Assembly: GCF_023822005.2 (NCBI RefSeq)
Contig: NZ_CP098806.1
Location: 4,526,001-4,590,000 of the forward strand
Direction: 5' to 3'
Origin: Dyadobacter fanqingshengii
GTDB taxonomy: Bacteria > Bacteroidota > Bacteroidia > Cytophagales > Spirosomataceae
DNA: 64,000 nucleotides
Shown here piece after piece: positions 6,604 through 15,700 of this stretch. The position numbers were made by a program, and so were the translations under genes. Below the pieces are notes generated by a model. It was not told where the DNA came from, did no database searches, and saw only the letters and a program-made list of their open reading frames with translations. Each line of letters begins with the position of its first letter. Position 1 is the stretch's first letter.

Positions 6604-7350
6604 CTATTTTTCCATTTCACGGAGCAGCTTATTGGAAAACAAAAATTCCTTTAATTCGGGAACATCCGTTCTAATGATCTCAGAATTAACTCCTTCCCAA
6701 AGTTTATCTCCCTGGTAAAGGAACATAATGTTCTGCCCGATTTCCATCACGGAATTCATATCGTGGGTGATAATGATCGTTGTGATCTGATATTCTTCGG
6801 TGATTTCTTTGATCAATTCATCGATTTTTACGGAAGTCAGCGGGTCCAGCCCGGAGTTGGGTTCGTCGCAAAAAAGATACATCGGGTTCATGACAATGGC
6901 CCTGGCGATCCCCACGCGCTTTTTCATCCCGCCGCTAATTTCGGAAGGCATTCTTTTAGCAGCCGCTTCCAGTCCTACACGTTGCAAACAGAATGCAACG
7001 CGCTCCTGCTTTTCCTGAACGGATTGATCCGTAAGCATATCCAGCGGAAACCGCACATTTTCTTCAACGGTTTTGGAATCAAAAAGCGCTCCTCCCTGAA
7101 ACAGAACGCCCATTTCGCGCCGGATCGATTGCTGCGTTTCTTTATCACAATTGTAAAAATCGCGGCCATTATAGAGCACATTGCCTTTATCCGGCTTCAC
7201 AAGGCCGATCATGCATTTGAGCAAAACACTTTTCCCGGTTCCGCTGCCGCCGATGATCAGATTGGTTTCTCCTTTTTTAAATGATGCACTAATGCCTTTT
7301 AAAACTTCCTTACCATTAAATGCTTTGGATATATCAGTTACGTCAATCAT
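6604..7350 (-). CDS. ABC transporter ATP-binding protein, MlaF-type
   Basis: A 248-residue ATPase of the Mla lipid-transport class, which powers movement of phospholipids between the two membranes. Visible motifs: Walker A GGSGTGKS near residue 35, Q-loop LFQGG near 85, signature SGGMKKRVGIARA near 143, Walker B YLFCDEPNSGLDP near 163, and switch THD near 197. The phrase SGGMKKRVGIARA and the LDP after Walker B are typical of MlaF. It lies 41 bp after the MlaE-type permease gene on the same strand, so the two form an operon. No MCE-domain (MlaD) gene is in the window; the partner must be elsewhere. Confidence 0.93.
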   Translation of the reverse strand: MIDVTDISKAFNGKEVLKGISASFKKGETNLIIGGSGTGKSVLLKCMIGLVKPDKGNVLYNGRDFYNCDKETQQSIRREMGVLFQGGALFDSKTVEENVRFPLDMLTDQSVQEKQERVAFCLQRVGLEAAAKRMPSEISGGMKKRVGIARAIVMNPMYLFCDEPNSGLDPLTSVKIDELIKEITEEYQITTIIITHDMNSVMEIGQNIMFLYQGDKLWEGVNSEIIRTDVPELKEFLFSNKLLREMEK

Positions 7351-7391
7351 TTGCTGATTCAGTTATTCTTAATTCATGGCTAAATGTGCTT

Positions 7392-8120
7392 TTACAATAA
7401 AAGCTGAGCTAAAAGATAATCGGCAACCAAAATGGAGATACAGCTGTTGGTTACTGCTTCCGTGCTCGACCTACCCACTTCCAACGCACCGCCTTCGGTA
7501 AAAAATCCCTTAAACGAAGATATTGTTGCAATCAGGAAGCCAAAAACAAATGGTTTTACACACATAAAGAAAATGTTGTAAGGCACAAATGAATCCCGGA
7601 TTCCGTATAAATAATCCCGTTCGGTGATCACGCCGGTTAATGTCCCCGCCAGATAGCCACCCATAATCCCGAGAAACGCAGAAAAAATGACCAGCATAGG
7701 GAAAGTCAGCATTGCTGCCACGACTTTAGGAAGCACGAGATAAGAAGACGAATTGATCCCCATTACTTCCAGGGCGTCGATTTGCTCGGTAATGCGCATG
7801 GTTCCCAGCTCACTGGCAATGTTGGAACCGACTTTTCCGGCAAGCACAATGCAAGTAATGGTAGGCGCAAGTTCCAGGATCTCCATATCCCGGACGATAA
7901 GCGCCACCGTTGAAATGGGAATGATCGGGCTGACTAGGTTGTAGGCCGTTTGGATGCAGGAAACCGCCCCTATGAATGTAGAAACGATGGCCACAATGAA
8001 TATAGAGCTCACCCCGATTCCCACACATTCCTCCATAAGCCGCCGCCAGTACACCGATAGTTTTTCACCCTTTCCGAATAGCGTTCCTAAAAAAATGAAG
8101 TATTTCCCGATTACAGACAT
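7392..8120 (-). CDS. MlaE-type ABC transporter permease
   Basis: A 242-residue permease with five to six hydrophobic segments, of the MlaE/YrbE family. The conserved stretch AGKVGSNIASELGTM followed by RITEQIDALEVMGI is the hallmark of the family and contacts the ATPase. It is the inner-membrane channel for phospholipid traffic that maintains outer-membrane asymmetry. It is the promoter-proximal gene of a two-gene unit with the MlaF-type ATPase and is transcribed away from the SDR gene at 8183; the 62-bp gap between them must hold both promoters. Full length for the family. Confidence 0.93.
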   Translation of the reverse strand: MSVIGKYFIFLGTLFGKGEKLSVYWRRLMEECVGIGVSSIFIVAIVSTFIGAVSCIQTAYNLVSPIIPISTVALIVRDMEILELAPTITCIVLAGKVGSNIASELGTMRITEQIDALEVMGINSSSYLVLPKVVAAMLTFPMLVIFSAFLGIMGGYLAGTLTGVITERDYLYGIRDSFVPYNIFFMCVKPFVFGFLIATISSFKGFFTEGGALEVGRSSTEAVTNSCISILVADYLLAQLLL

Positions 8121-8182
8121 GATATCTTAATTGTATTCAATATTTTCGGGAAAATTAGGCAAAAAAAGAAGCAATCAGAAAA

Positions 8183-8893
8183 ATGAATCCATTAGCGGTT
8201 GTTACCGGAGGGACGAAAGGGATCGGAAAGGCATGCATCGAAAGATTTTTGAGTGAAGGTTTCGATGTAATCACTTGTGCAAGAAATGCTGATGATCTTG
8301 AAGCGCTGGAAAAGGAATTGAGCAACCGGTTTACCCAGGCAAAGCTATATTATCAGGTCGCCGATCTTTCGCTACGAGCGGATCTTGACACATTTATAGA
8401 TTTTATCATTTCAAAAAACGCATTTGCAGAGGTCCTTATTAACAACACCGGCGTATTTATTCCGGGCCAGATCCACAATGAAACGGAAGGCACTTTGGAA
8501 AAAACAATGGAGACCAATCTTTACAGCGCCTATCATCTTACTCGGGCCATTATTCCCGGAATGATTGAAAAACGCAAAGGGCATATTTTCACTATGTGCT
8601 CCACAGCCAGCATTATGGCCTATCCGAATGGCGGTTCTTATTGCATTTCTAAATTTGCGTTGTACGGAATGACCAAAGTCTTGCGGGAAGAAATGAAGCC
8701 GCACAATGTCAAAGTGACTGCTGTGCTACCCGGAGCAACATTTACAGACAGCTGGAAAGGCACAGATCTGCCCGAAGACCGGTTTATGGATTCCAAAGAT
8801 ATTGCGGACACCATCTGGGCCGCATATACATTATCTCCAAGGGCAGTGATGGAAGAGATATTGATCAGGCCGCAGCTCGGAGATTTAGATTGA
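8183..8893 (+). CDS. Short-chain dehydrogenase/reductase
   Basis: A 236-residue Rossmann-fold oxidoreductase of the classical SDR family. The cofactor motif TGGTKGIG is at residues 8-15, NNTG near 91, and the catalytic YxxxK appears as YCISK near 153 with a preceding Ser. R near position 33 in the beta-2 region (CARNADD) favours NADP(H). The substrate cannot be predicted. It is divergent from the MlaE gene and 73 bp before the ROK kinase gene on the same strand. Related small SDRs in Bacteroidota are annotated only generically. Confidence 0.92.
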   Translation: MNPLAVVTGGTKGIGKACIERFLSEGFDVITCARNADDLEALEKELSNRFTQAKLYYQVADLSLRADLDTFIDFIISKNAFAEVLINNTGVFIPGQIHNETEGTLEKTMETNLYSAYHLTRAIIPGMIEKRKGHIFTMCSTASIMAYPNGGSYCISKFALYGMTKVLREEMKPHNVKVTAVLPGATFTDSWKGTDLPEDRFMDSKDIADTIWAAYTLSPRAVMEEILIRPQLGDLD

Positions 8894-8966
8894 GTGGTGT
8901 ACAATAGCGCAATTTTACTAAATTGCCGCATTTTTAAAATTATTTATTAAACCCATATTTCATTTC

Positions 8967-9875
8967 ATGGAACAATACCTCGGTATAGACGTGGGCGGTA
9001 CTAACGTAAAAATGGGGATCGTTGACGCTACGGATGGCAGAATTTCAAATTTTTACAGTCACGATACCGCCAGCTGGCGCAGTTCAGGGCATTTTATCGA
9101 ACGTTTGGGTGATGCGATAGCGCTCCAGCTTGTTGAATATCCCGAGGTTAAAAGAGTAGGAATTGGCGTTCCGGGGCTCACCACCCGTGACAGAACTACA
9201 TTGATCGAGATCACGGCCATTCCTGAAATTGACGGAATTGCGATTGTTCCTGATTTAAAACTAAGGTTTCCCGAGCACGATTTTTACCTCGAAAATGACG
9301 CAAATGCAGCAGCATTAGGCGAATATTATTTTGGTGAAGACAAACTGCCCGAAGACTATATTTTTGTAACACTGGGCACCGGTATCGGCGGCGCGGCGAT
9401 CATTGATAAGAAAGTTTTCAAAGGCGGCGGCGGAAACGCGATGGAGCCTGGCCACGTGCCTTCTAAAAACGGCAAAGTTTTGGAAAGGAACATTGGTAAA
9501 AAAGAGCTTCTGGATCTTGCCATCACCATGCGTACCAATTATACAGGACAAACGCAGCTGCCATCTGACGGAACAATATCAACAACAGGCCTTGTAGCGG
9601 CGGCATCGAAAGGCGATGAGCTGGCCATGCAGGTGTTTCAGGAAATGGGCTATCTGCTGGGTGAAGGACTGGTTTCCATGATCCGGATTCTGGACATTAC
9701 CACGATCCTGATCGGCGGCGGGATTTCTGCTTCGTTTGAATACATTTTACCCGCTATTAATGAGCGTTTTGAATATTGGCTGACACCATATTACCTGAAA
9801 ACAATTACCATTAAGAGAGCCACATTAGCCAATGACGCAGGTCTGCTTGGCGCGGCTTCTTTATGTTTTGATTAA
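8967..9875 (+). CDS. ROK-family sugar kinase lacking the zinc-binding cysteine motif
   Basis: A 302-residue ROK protein, probably a glucokinase-like enzyme. Evidence: phosphate-1 motif GIDVGGTNVKMGIVD at residues 5-19, GVPG near 70, the sugar-binding ENDANAAALGEY with catalytic Asp near 112, GTGIGGAAIIDKKVF near 137, and a late IGGGISA. Most ROK enzymes carry a CxCGxxGCxE zinc motif shortly after a conserved GH. Here EPGHVPSKNGKVLERNIGKK takes that position and has no cysteine at all. Family assignment is secure. Whether it phosphorylates glucose, another sugar, or has altered activity cannot be told. It may share a transcript with the glycosyltransferase 56 bp downstream. Confidence 0.9.
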   Translation: MEQYLGIDVGGTNVKMGIVDATDGRISNFYSHDTASWRSSGHFIERLGDAIALQLVEYPEVKRVGIGVPGLTTRDRTTLIEITAIPEIDGIAIVPDLKLRFPEHDFYLENDANAAALGEYYFGEDKLPEDYIFVTLGTGIGGAAIIDKKVFKGGGGNAMEPGHVPSKNGKVLERNIGKKELLDLAITMRTNYTGQTQLPSDGTISTTGLVAAASKGDELAMQVFQEMGYLLGEGLVSMIRILDITTILIGGGISASFEYILPAINERFEYWLTPYYLKTITIKRATLANDAGLLGAASLCFD

Positions 9876-9931
9876 ATAGAATTTACCTTACTCGCTGAAC
9901 GGTCCTTTATATCCTCCACAATTTTTACCTG

Positions 9932-10642
9932 ATGAAGTTATCAGTAATTGTTCCCGCGTACAATGAAGAAAAAACGATTTGGAAAGTGCTCGAGAAGCTC
10001 AAATCCGTCGAATTGATTGGTGATTTTCAAAAGGAAATTGTGATTGTAAATGATTGTTCAGCGGATAACACCGAGAGCGTCGCCAAGAACTTTATAGCTG
10101 AAAACCCCTCGTTAGAAATAAGTTACTTTCGCCACGAGTATAATCAGGGAAAAGGAGCCGCGTTACATACGGGCATCCGTAAAGCAAGCGGCGACTACAT
10201 TATCGTCCAGGATGCCGACCTGGAATACGACCCTGAGGAATTTAATATTCTGCTAAAACCGGTTATCAACGGTTATGCCGACGTAGTTTATGGATCCAGG
10301 TTCATGGGCGGACGTCCGCACCGGATCCTCTTTTTCTGGCACACGATCGGTAACAAATTCCTGACTTTCCTGAGTAACATGTGCACCAATCTTAATTTGA
10401 CAGATATGGAAACCTGTTACAAACTCTTCCGGGCTGATCTGCTCAAAGGCCTGCATCTCAAAGAAAACCGCTTCGGTTTCGAACCCGAAGTGACTGCCAA
10501 AATTTCAAAAATCCCCAAAATCCGCATTTACGAAGTGGGCGTTTCCTACTACGGCCGGACTTACGAAGAAGGTAAAAAGATTAACTGGAAAGACGGTTTT
10601 CGCGCGCTTTATTGCATTGTGCGCTATGGTTTGGGCCGCTAA
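9932..10642 (+). CDS. Family 2 glycosyltransferase (dolichyl/undecaprenyl-phosphate sugar synthase-like)
   Basis: A 236-residue GT-A fold glycosyltransferase. It opens with LSVIVPAYNEEKTI, followed by IVNDCSADNT and the nucleotide-sugar/metal motif QDADLEYDPEE near residue 92. The region METCYKLFRADLL, then FGFEPEVTAKI and GVSYYGRTYEEGKKI, is typical of polyprenyl-phosphate mannose/glucose synthases (DPM1-like). It has no C-terminal membrane helices, as in the short DPM1 type. It probably transfers a hexose from a nucleotide sugar to a polyprenyl phosphate carrier at the cytoplasmic face. The exact sugar is not predictable. Confidence 0.9.
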   Translation: MKLSVIVPAYNEEKTIWKVLEKLKSVELIGDFQKEIVIVNDCSADNTESVAKNFIAENPSLEISYFRHEYNQGKGAALHTGIRKASGDYIIVQDADLEYDPEEFNILLKPVINGYADVVYGSRFMGGRPHRILFFWHTIGNKFLTFLSNMCTNLNLTDMETCYKLFRADLLKGLHLKENRFGFEPEVTAKISKIPKIRIYEVGVSYYGRTYEEGKKINWKDGFRALYCIVRYGLGR

Positions 10643-10711
10643 AAAGCTCAAACGTGCCTGGGAATAGTTAATGTAATCCATTTTCCCTCTTTCTTCGTAT
10701 TTATGGTTAAG

Positions 10712-10732
10712 GCTTTATCTTCATGATAAAGC
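10712..10732. promoter_or_regulatory. Perfect 8-bp hairpin before the secreted esterase gene
   Basis: GCTTTATC (10712-10719) and GATAAAGC (10725-10732) form an 8-bp inverted repeat with a 5-base loop, 31 bp before the start codon. No U-run follows, so it is more likely an operator or a leader hairpin than a terminator of the preceding glycosyltransferase. Confidence 0.4.
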
Positions 10733-10763
10733 ACATATTCTTCATTAGCACCCCCTTTATTGC

Positions 10764-12755
10764 ATGAAAAAATTTATACTACTGGTTTTTTTAACATTTA
10801 TCGGTTCCTCTGTTTTTAAAGTTTATGCGCAACAATCCGGCATAGCAATTCTCGATAAAGTGCCCGCCGACATGCAATTGTTTGCGAGGGATAGTACCAA
10901 TCAGGCGGATATTGAATTTTTAGGCCGGGTCCAGGTTCAGGGTTATGCTTACTTTTCTGTTGTCAAGTATAGGAACAAGGAAAGGAACGGGTACCAACGA
11001 AAAGCGCTTCAATACAACGGCTCACAGGCTCCTTTTAACTTCACATTCAAGATTAAGGCTGAGCTGGCCGAATATGCTTTTGAAATTTATGCATGTAAAT
11101 CCGGCTCCGATTCCACACTGATCGCAAGAAGGGACAACGTTGTTGCCGGTGATTTCTATCTTATTTACGGTCAATCCAATGCGGTGGCCTGGGAGGTTGA
11201 CTATGCATATCGAAATGAATTTGCCCGGACTTACGGATCGTCGGGTGGCGCAGCTGCGTGGGGTTTGTCCAATGCCATTGGCCAGCGCGTCGGGATATTT
11301 GGAATAGAATTTCAGAGAGTGATCGCTGAAAGATACCAGATCCCAACTTGCATCCTCAACGGCTCCGCAGCAGGCGCATCCCTGATTGACCTTACCGACA
11401 AATCAAGCTTTTACGGACATTTGCTCAGCGCCGCCAGAGAAACCGGATTATTGCCGTCATTGAAAGCCATTTTTTACTGGCAAGGCGAAACAGAGGCCTC
11501 CTCCAATGATCCGTTAACCTGGGCGCCACGGTTTGATAAACTGGTGCAAATGTGGAAGGAAGATTATCCGATGGTCAAAAAGATTTACGTTTTCCAGCTT
11601 CCCCTTTTCGGCGGCGGCCCTTATGATGACCGAATCGGCCTTTTGCGCGAACAACAAAGAACATTAGATCGGAAATATCCCATTATTCAGCCCTATGCGG
11701 CTTTGGGAGCCGAAGGATGGAACGGATTTCACTATGGGTTAGCAGGTTATCTGCAACTTGGCCGCGATTTGGCGGATTTGGCAGGATATAATCATTATGG
11801 CCAAAAGGAAAAAATTTCATCTCCCAGCTTACAAAAAGCATTTTTTTCAACACCTGAAAAGGATGAAATAACAATGGTTTTTGAAGATTATCAGCAAATG
11901 GTTTATCCCAAGGACACAATCGCTGTGAACATTGAGGGAAGCCTGGAACCATCTTCCGTTTTCTCCATGAAAGACTATTTTTATCTGAATGCGGAGTGGA
12001 AAAAACTGGCGTCAGGCAGAGCAGAGGCCAATAAGATCATTGTAAAACTAAAAGAGCCGGGCAATGATTCTACAATCAAGTATTTGCCTTCCAAATACCA
12101 CTATGCGGGATTGCTGAATGCAGCCTGGGTTTACATCGGCCCTTTTTTGAAGAATACAAAAGGATTGCGTGCCTTTGCTTTCCATCACAACAAAATTTTC
12201 CCGTATACAAATCTGGGCACTCTAACGCTCGCCTCCGCCGAACAAGAAAAACAAGTGGTCCTGAACTGGAACAAATTGCCTGATGCAACCGGATATATGT
12301 TGGAAAGATTCGAAACCAGTGATACGCTTGGTGCACACGAAATTCTGCACTTCCCTGCAAATCAGCTTGAATATACAGATCCATCCGCGAAAAAAGGCGT
12401 TGCCTATATTTATCGGATCAGAGGTTACTCCGACCAGTCCGAATCGAAGTTCGCGTCTACGACGATCACCAAGCAAAGTGAGGACATCGAAATCATATTG
12501 GGTGAGGACATTCAGGAATTAAGCATCAATGTGTATCCTAATCCCGTCACCGACTTCATCAATATTGTCTCTACCACATCCGGTATCCATCTGGTAGAAT
12601 TATTCACAATGAATGGCAAGAAGGTTAAGGACGCGGGTTACGAAAACAAGGATTGGGCAACATTCAATGTGAACGACCTTGGCAGCGGTCAGTACATTCT
12701 CCGGGTTCATCATGGCAATAAAATCAGCACAAGAAAGATTGTACTGGTGCGTTGA
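10764..12755 (+). CDS. Secreted sialate O-acetylesterase-like protein with T9SS sorting domain
   Basis: A 663-residue exported protein. Residues 1-22 are a signal peptide. The SASA/SGNH-type esterase domain (about 110-350) shows the nucleophile motif IYGQSNAVAWE near residue 134 and FYWQGETEA near 236, as in sialate or acetylxylan esterases (CE6-like). A fibronectin type III-like region follows (about 480-570), and the last about 75 residues are a type IX secretion sorting domain starting at INVYPNPVTD. The protein should cross the outer membrane through the T9SS and remain on the surface or be released. It probably deacetylates environmental glycans. It ends 3 bp before the convergent murB stop. 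Confidence 0.9.
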   Translation: MKKFILLVFLTFIGSSVFKVYAQQSGIAILDKVPADMQLFARDSTNQADIEFLGRVQVQGYAYFSVVKYRNKERNGYQRKALQYNGSQAPFNFTFKIKAELAEYAFEIYACKSGSDSTLIARRDNVVAGDFYLIYGQSNAVAWEVDYAYRNEFARTYGSSGGAAAWGLSNAIGQRVGIFGIEFQRVIAERYQIPTCILNGSAAGASLIDLTDKSSFYGHLLSAARETGLLPSLKAIFYWQGETEASSNDPLTWAPRFDKLVQMWKEDYPMVKKIYVFQLPLFGGGPYDDRIGLLREQQRTLDRKYPIIQPYAALGAEGWNGFHYGLAGYLQLGRDLADLAGYNHYGQKEKISSPSLQKAFFSTPEKDEITMVFEDYQQMVYPKDTIAVNIEGSLEPSSVFSMKDYFYLNAEWKKLASGRAEANKIIVKLKEPGNDSTIKYLPSKYHYAGLLNAAWVYIGPFLKNTKGLRAFAFHHNKIFPYTNLGTLTLASAEQEKQVVLNWNKLPDATGYMLERFETSDTLGAHEILHFPANQLEYTDPSAKKGVAYIYRIRGYSDQSESKFASTTITKQSEDIEIILGEDIQELSINVYPNPVTDFINIVSTTSGIHLVELFTMNGKKVKDAGYENKDWATFNVNDLGSGQYILRVHHGNKISTRKIVLVR

Positions 12756-12758
12756 TAA

Positions 12759-13775
12759 TTATATAAAATTCACTTCCGGCGATAAGCGTATGCCGTATTT
12801 TGTTTCAACCGAATCCTGAATGGTGCCCGCCAGCTCACGGATTTCGTTCCCATTGCCCCCGCCATAATTGACAAGCACAAGCGCCTGTTTTTGATGCACG
12901 CCAATGGAGCCCTGTCGATAACCTTTCCAGCCAGCCTGTTCAATCAGCCAGCCAGCCGGCACTTTCACCATGGTTTCGCTTACCGTGTAACCCGGCATTT
13001 CGGGGTAGAGTTTTTTGAGGTTATTATATTGGTCTGATGCAATTTCGGGGTTTTTAAAAAAGCTTCCTGCATTTCCAATCTGGGCGGGATCAGGTAATTT
13101 GCTGCGGCGGATCGTGATGATGGCCTGGCTTACATCTGCTATTGTAGGATTTGACACATTCATTTCTGCCAATGTCTTCTGCACATCGCCGTAGCCGACA
13201 TTAATGACGGGTTTTTTATTCAAAACAAAAGTAACTCCAGTCACCACAAACTGATTTTTCAGGGCTTTTTTAAATATACTTTCGCGATAGCCAAACTCAC
13301 ATTCTTTATTGGAAAAGATTCTTTTTTGACCTTCGTCGATGGATACGGTTTCGACAGCTTCCACAACATCTTTGATTTCAACACCATAAGCACCGATATT
13401 TTGCATGGGTGCCGCCCCTACCGTGCCAGGAATCAGCGACAGGTTTTCGACCCCGCCATAGTTGTGCTCAACACAATGCATCACGAAACCGTGCCAGCTC
13501 TCGCCCGCGCCCACTTTCAGCCAGATATGATCTTCATCTTCCTTTATTTTATCTACCCCCTTCATCGCAGGATGGATCACCAATGCATTGACATTCTGGG
13601 TAAAAAGAACATTACTTCCGCCACCGAGAATAAATTTAGGCGTTTGCTTCCATACGGGGTCGCGTAAAATTTCAGTCAGTTCTTCGACCGAACGGACTTC
13701 GGCGAAAAAAGAAGCGGTGGATTCGAGTCCGAATGTATTGAAATTACGAAGCGAAAAGTTAGATTGAATTTGCAT
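12759..13775 (-). CDS. murB: UDP-N-acetylenolpyruvoylglucosamine reductase
   Basis: A 338-residue FAD enzyme that makes UDP-MurNAc, the second committed step of peptidoglycan synthesis. Motifs: NTFGLESTA at the N-terminus, FAD-binding FILGGGSNVL near residue 48, SLIPGTVGAAPMQNIGAYG near 113, GYRESIFK near 163 (conserved Tyr and Arg), and GNAGSFFKNP near 235 with the proton-donor Ser. The YRES loop and length mark it as a type I (E. coli-like) MurB. It is monocistronic, convergent with the esterase gene, and divergent from the SPOR lipoprotein gene. Confidence 0.97.
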   Translation of the reverse strand: MQIQSNFSLRNFNTFGLESTASFFAEVRSVEELTEILRDPVWKQTPKFILGGGSNVLFTQNVNALVIHPAMKGVDKIKEDEDHIWLKVGAGESWHGFVMHCVEHNYGGVENLSLIPGTVGAAPMQNIGAYGVEIKDVVEAVETVSIDEGQKRIFSNKECEFGYRESIFKKALKNQFVVTGVTFVLNKKPVINVGYGDVQKTLAEMNVSNPTIADVSQAIITIRRSKLPDPAQIGNAGSFFKNPEIASDQYNNLKKLYPEMPGYTVSETMVKVPAGWLIEQAGWKGYRQGSIGVHQKQALVLVNYGGGNGNEIRELAGTIQDSVETKYGIRLSPEVNFI

Positions 13776-13853
13776 TGAACCGGTAAATAAATCCTTGTAA
13801 AGTTAGCTATTACATTCAAAATAGCATGTTATGGTGATTCATCCATTTTTGAT

Positions 13854-13861
13854 TAAGTTTG
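13854..13861 (+). promoter_or_regulatory. -7 promoter box of the SPOR lipoprotein gene
   Basis: TAAGTTTG matches the TAnnTTTG consensus. Transcription would start near 13868, which makes the GTG at 13870 an unlikely start codon and supports the ATG at 13888. No clear -33 TTTG is seen. Confidence 0.45.
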
Positions 13862-13887
13862 CAGGCTAAGTGATAAAGGCTAAGGAT

Positions 13888-14457
13888 ATGATGCTGAAAA
13901 AGAATTTTTTATGGGCTCTTCATCTTTTCATTATCCTCCTTTCAGGTTGCAGCAAAAAGTCTGTTGTAAGCTCTTCCAATTCGGAATACAAGGAAGATCT
14001 GTCTTCGGTGAGGCCCCGTTTTGATTATGTTGAACCGACGGTTACCGAAAGAGCTGCCCCGGTAAGCACACCTAAAACAAGTACAGCGCCAAAAGGCAAT
14101 GTGGATAAGCCGTTATATGTCAACAAGCGACTAGAAACGGTGCTGGACACGTTGGCCAAACACAATAAATCAATTCGTTATGCCAATGGTTTTCGGATAC
14201 AGATTTATGTGGGTAATGTAAGGCAGGAAGCAGATGATGCGAAAAGTTACGTCTACCAGGCGTTTCCGGACCTGAATCCTTACGTCTCCTACACACAGCC
14301 CACATACCGCGTAAAAGTGGGCGATTTCATGTATCGCACTGACGCAGAACAATATCTGGAACTCATTCGTGAGCGGTATTCTTCGGCGGTCATCCTGGCA
14401 GATCGAGTGGATATAAAGCGGAGCCTGCTGGTTAACCCTACTGCCGAAAGCAACTAG
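13888..14457 (+). CDS. SPOR-domain lipoprotein
   Basis: A 189-residue lipoprotein. The signal MMLKKNFLWALHLFIILLSG is followed by the lipobox Cys (LSGC). A low-complexity linker occupies residues about 30-85. The C-terminal about 80 residues (GFRIQIYVGNVRQEADDA to the end) form a SPOR domain, which binds peptidoglycan stripped of peptides at division sites. It is therefore probably an envelope protein attached to a membrane and touching septal peptidoglycan. I chose ATG 13888 over the in-frame GTG 13870 because of the -7 box at 13854-13861. gmd follows 58 bp downstream on the same strand. Confidence 0.85.
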   Translation: MMLKKNFLWALHLFIILLSGCSKKSVVSSSNSEYKEDLSSVRPRFDYVEPTVTERAAPVSTPKTSTAPKGNVDKPLYVNKRLETVLDTLAKHNKSIRYANGFRIQIYVGNVRQEADDAKSYVYQAFPDLNPYVSYTQPTYRVKVGDFMYRTDAEQYLELIRERYSSAVILADRVDIKRSLLVNPTAESN

Positions 14458-14515
14458 GATTTGAAATGTTTCTAACTTTTTAACCCGGATATTATTTATC
14501 CACATATACATACTA

Positions 14516-15628
14516 ATGAAAATAGCCTTAATTACCGGGATTACCGGGCAGGATGGTGCTTATCTGGCTGAACTCCTTTTAAGCAAAGGGTACGAAGTGC
14601 ATGGTATAAAGCGTCGCAGCTCATTATTCAATACGCAGCGTATTGACCATATTTATGAGGACCCACATGAAAAAAATGTGAGGTTCAAACTGCATTATGG
14701 CGATTTGAGTGATTCTACCAACATTATTCGCATCATTCAGGAAGTACAGCCTGACGAAATTTACAATCTGGGTGCCATGTCTCACGTTCAGGTGAGCTTT
14801 GAGGAACCAGAATATACTGCCAATGTCGACGGAATCGGAACATTGCGTATCCTGGAAGCAGTTCGCCTTTTGGGTTTGACCAAAAAAACGAAAATCTATC
14901 AAGCTTCAACATCTGAGCTTTACGGTTTGGTGCAACAGGTTCCACAGTCGGAAACCACGCCGTTCTATCCCCGCTCACCATACGCGGTTGCCAAACTTTA
15001 CGGTTACTGGATCACAGTTAATTACCGTGAAGCATACGATATGTTTGCTGTAAATGGTATCCTTTTCAACCACGAGTCACCATTAAGAGGGGAAACATTC
15101 GTAACCCGTAAGATCACCCGCGCAGTTGCACGGATCGCTTTGGGATTACAGGATAAAGTTTACTTAGGAAATCTGGACGCACAACGCGACTGGGGACACG
15201 CAAAAGACTTCGTTGAAGCTATGTGGCTGATTCTTCAGCAGGAAGTGGCGGAAGATTTCGTGATCGCAACCGGCATTACAACGCGTATCCGTGATTTCGT
15301 GAGAATGGCATTTGCGGAAGTGGGCATTGAGGTTGATTTCAGCGGCGAAGGTGCCGAAGAGATCGCGAAAGTGGCGAAATGCAATAACCCTGATTTCCAG
15401 GTGGAAATTGGTAAAGAAGTAGTTGCAGTTGATCCGAGATATTTCCGTCCTACCGAGGTTGAGCTTTTAATTGGTGATCCTACCAAATCCATGACAAAAC
15501 TAGGCTGGAAACCTAAATACGATCTGAAAGCATTGGTTAATGATATGGTTACCGCCGATGTATTGCTCTTTAAGAAAGACAGACTCCTGGAAAGCAGCGG
15601 ACACCGCGTTCCAAACTATTACGAATAA
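14516..15628 (+). CDS. gmd: GDP-mannose 4,6-dehydratase
   Basis: A 370-residue extended-SDR enzyme that converts GDP-mannose to GDP-4-keto-6-deoxymannose, the precursor of GDP-fucose and related deoxysugars of surface polysaccharides. Motifs: cofactor loop [15 protein letters not shown] at residues 7-21, [14 protein letters not shown], the catalytic Ser/Thr region QASTSELYG near 128, and YxxxK as YAVAK near 157. The usual partner (GDP-fucose synthase, fcl/wcaG) is not adjacent, so the pathway is completed elsewhere. A strong bidirectional terminator follows. Confidence 0.97.
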   Translation: MKIALITGITGQDGAYLAELLLSKGYEVHGIKRRSSLFNTQRIDHIYEDPHEKNVRFKLHYGDLSDSTNIIRIIQEVQPDEIYNLGAMSHVQVSFEEPEYTANVDGIGTLRILEAVRLLGLTKKTKIYQASTSELYGLVQQVPQSETTPFYPRSPYAVAKLYGYWITVNYREAYDMFAVNGILFNHESPLRGETFVTRKITRAVARIALGLQDKVYLGNLDAQRDWGHAKDFVEAMWLILQQEVAEDFVIATGITTRIRDFVRMAFAEVGIEVDFSGEGAEEIAKVAKCNNPDFQVEIGKEVVAVDPRYFRPTEVELLIGDPTKSMTKLGWKPKYDLKALVNDMVTADVLLFKKDRLLESSGHRVPNYYE

Positions 15629-15641
15629 CATTATTTATCCT

Positions 15642-15685
15642 AAAAAGAAACACCCCGAAGGAAATCCTCCGGGGTGTTTCTTTTT
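15642..15685. terminator. Bidirectional terminator between gmd and the thioredoxin gene
   Basis: AAAAAGAAACACCCCGAAGG pairs with the sequence ending TCCGGGGTGTTTCTTTTT through a long stem with one mismatch. A- and T-runs at the two ends let it work for both convergent genes. Confidence 0.85.
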
Positions 15686-15700
15686 ATATTGATTGTTCAG

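Noticed and set aside
6763..7284. A 173-codon plus-strand open frame opposite the MlaF gene.
   Set aside because: Antisense to a conserved ATPase; composition and lack of motifs mark it as a shadow.
13870..13887. GTG start at 13870 for the SPOR lipoprotein.
   Set aside because: The -7 box at 13854-13861 places the transcription start at about this point, and the ATG at 13888 gives a proper lipoprotein signal.
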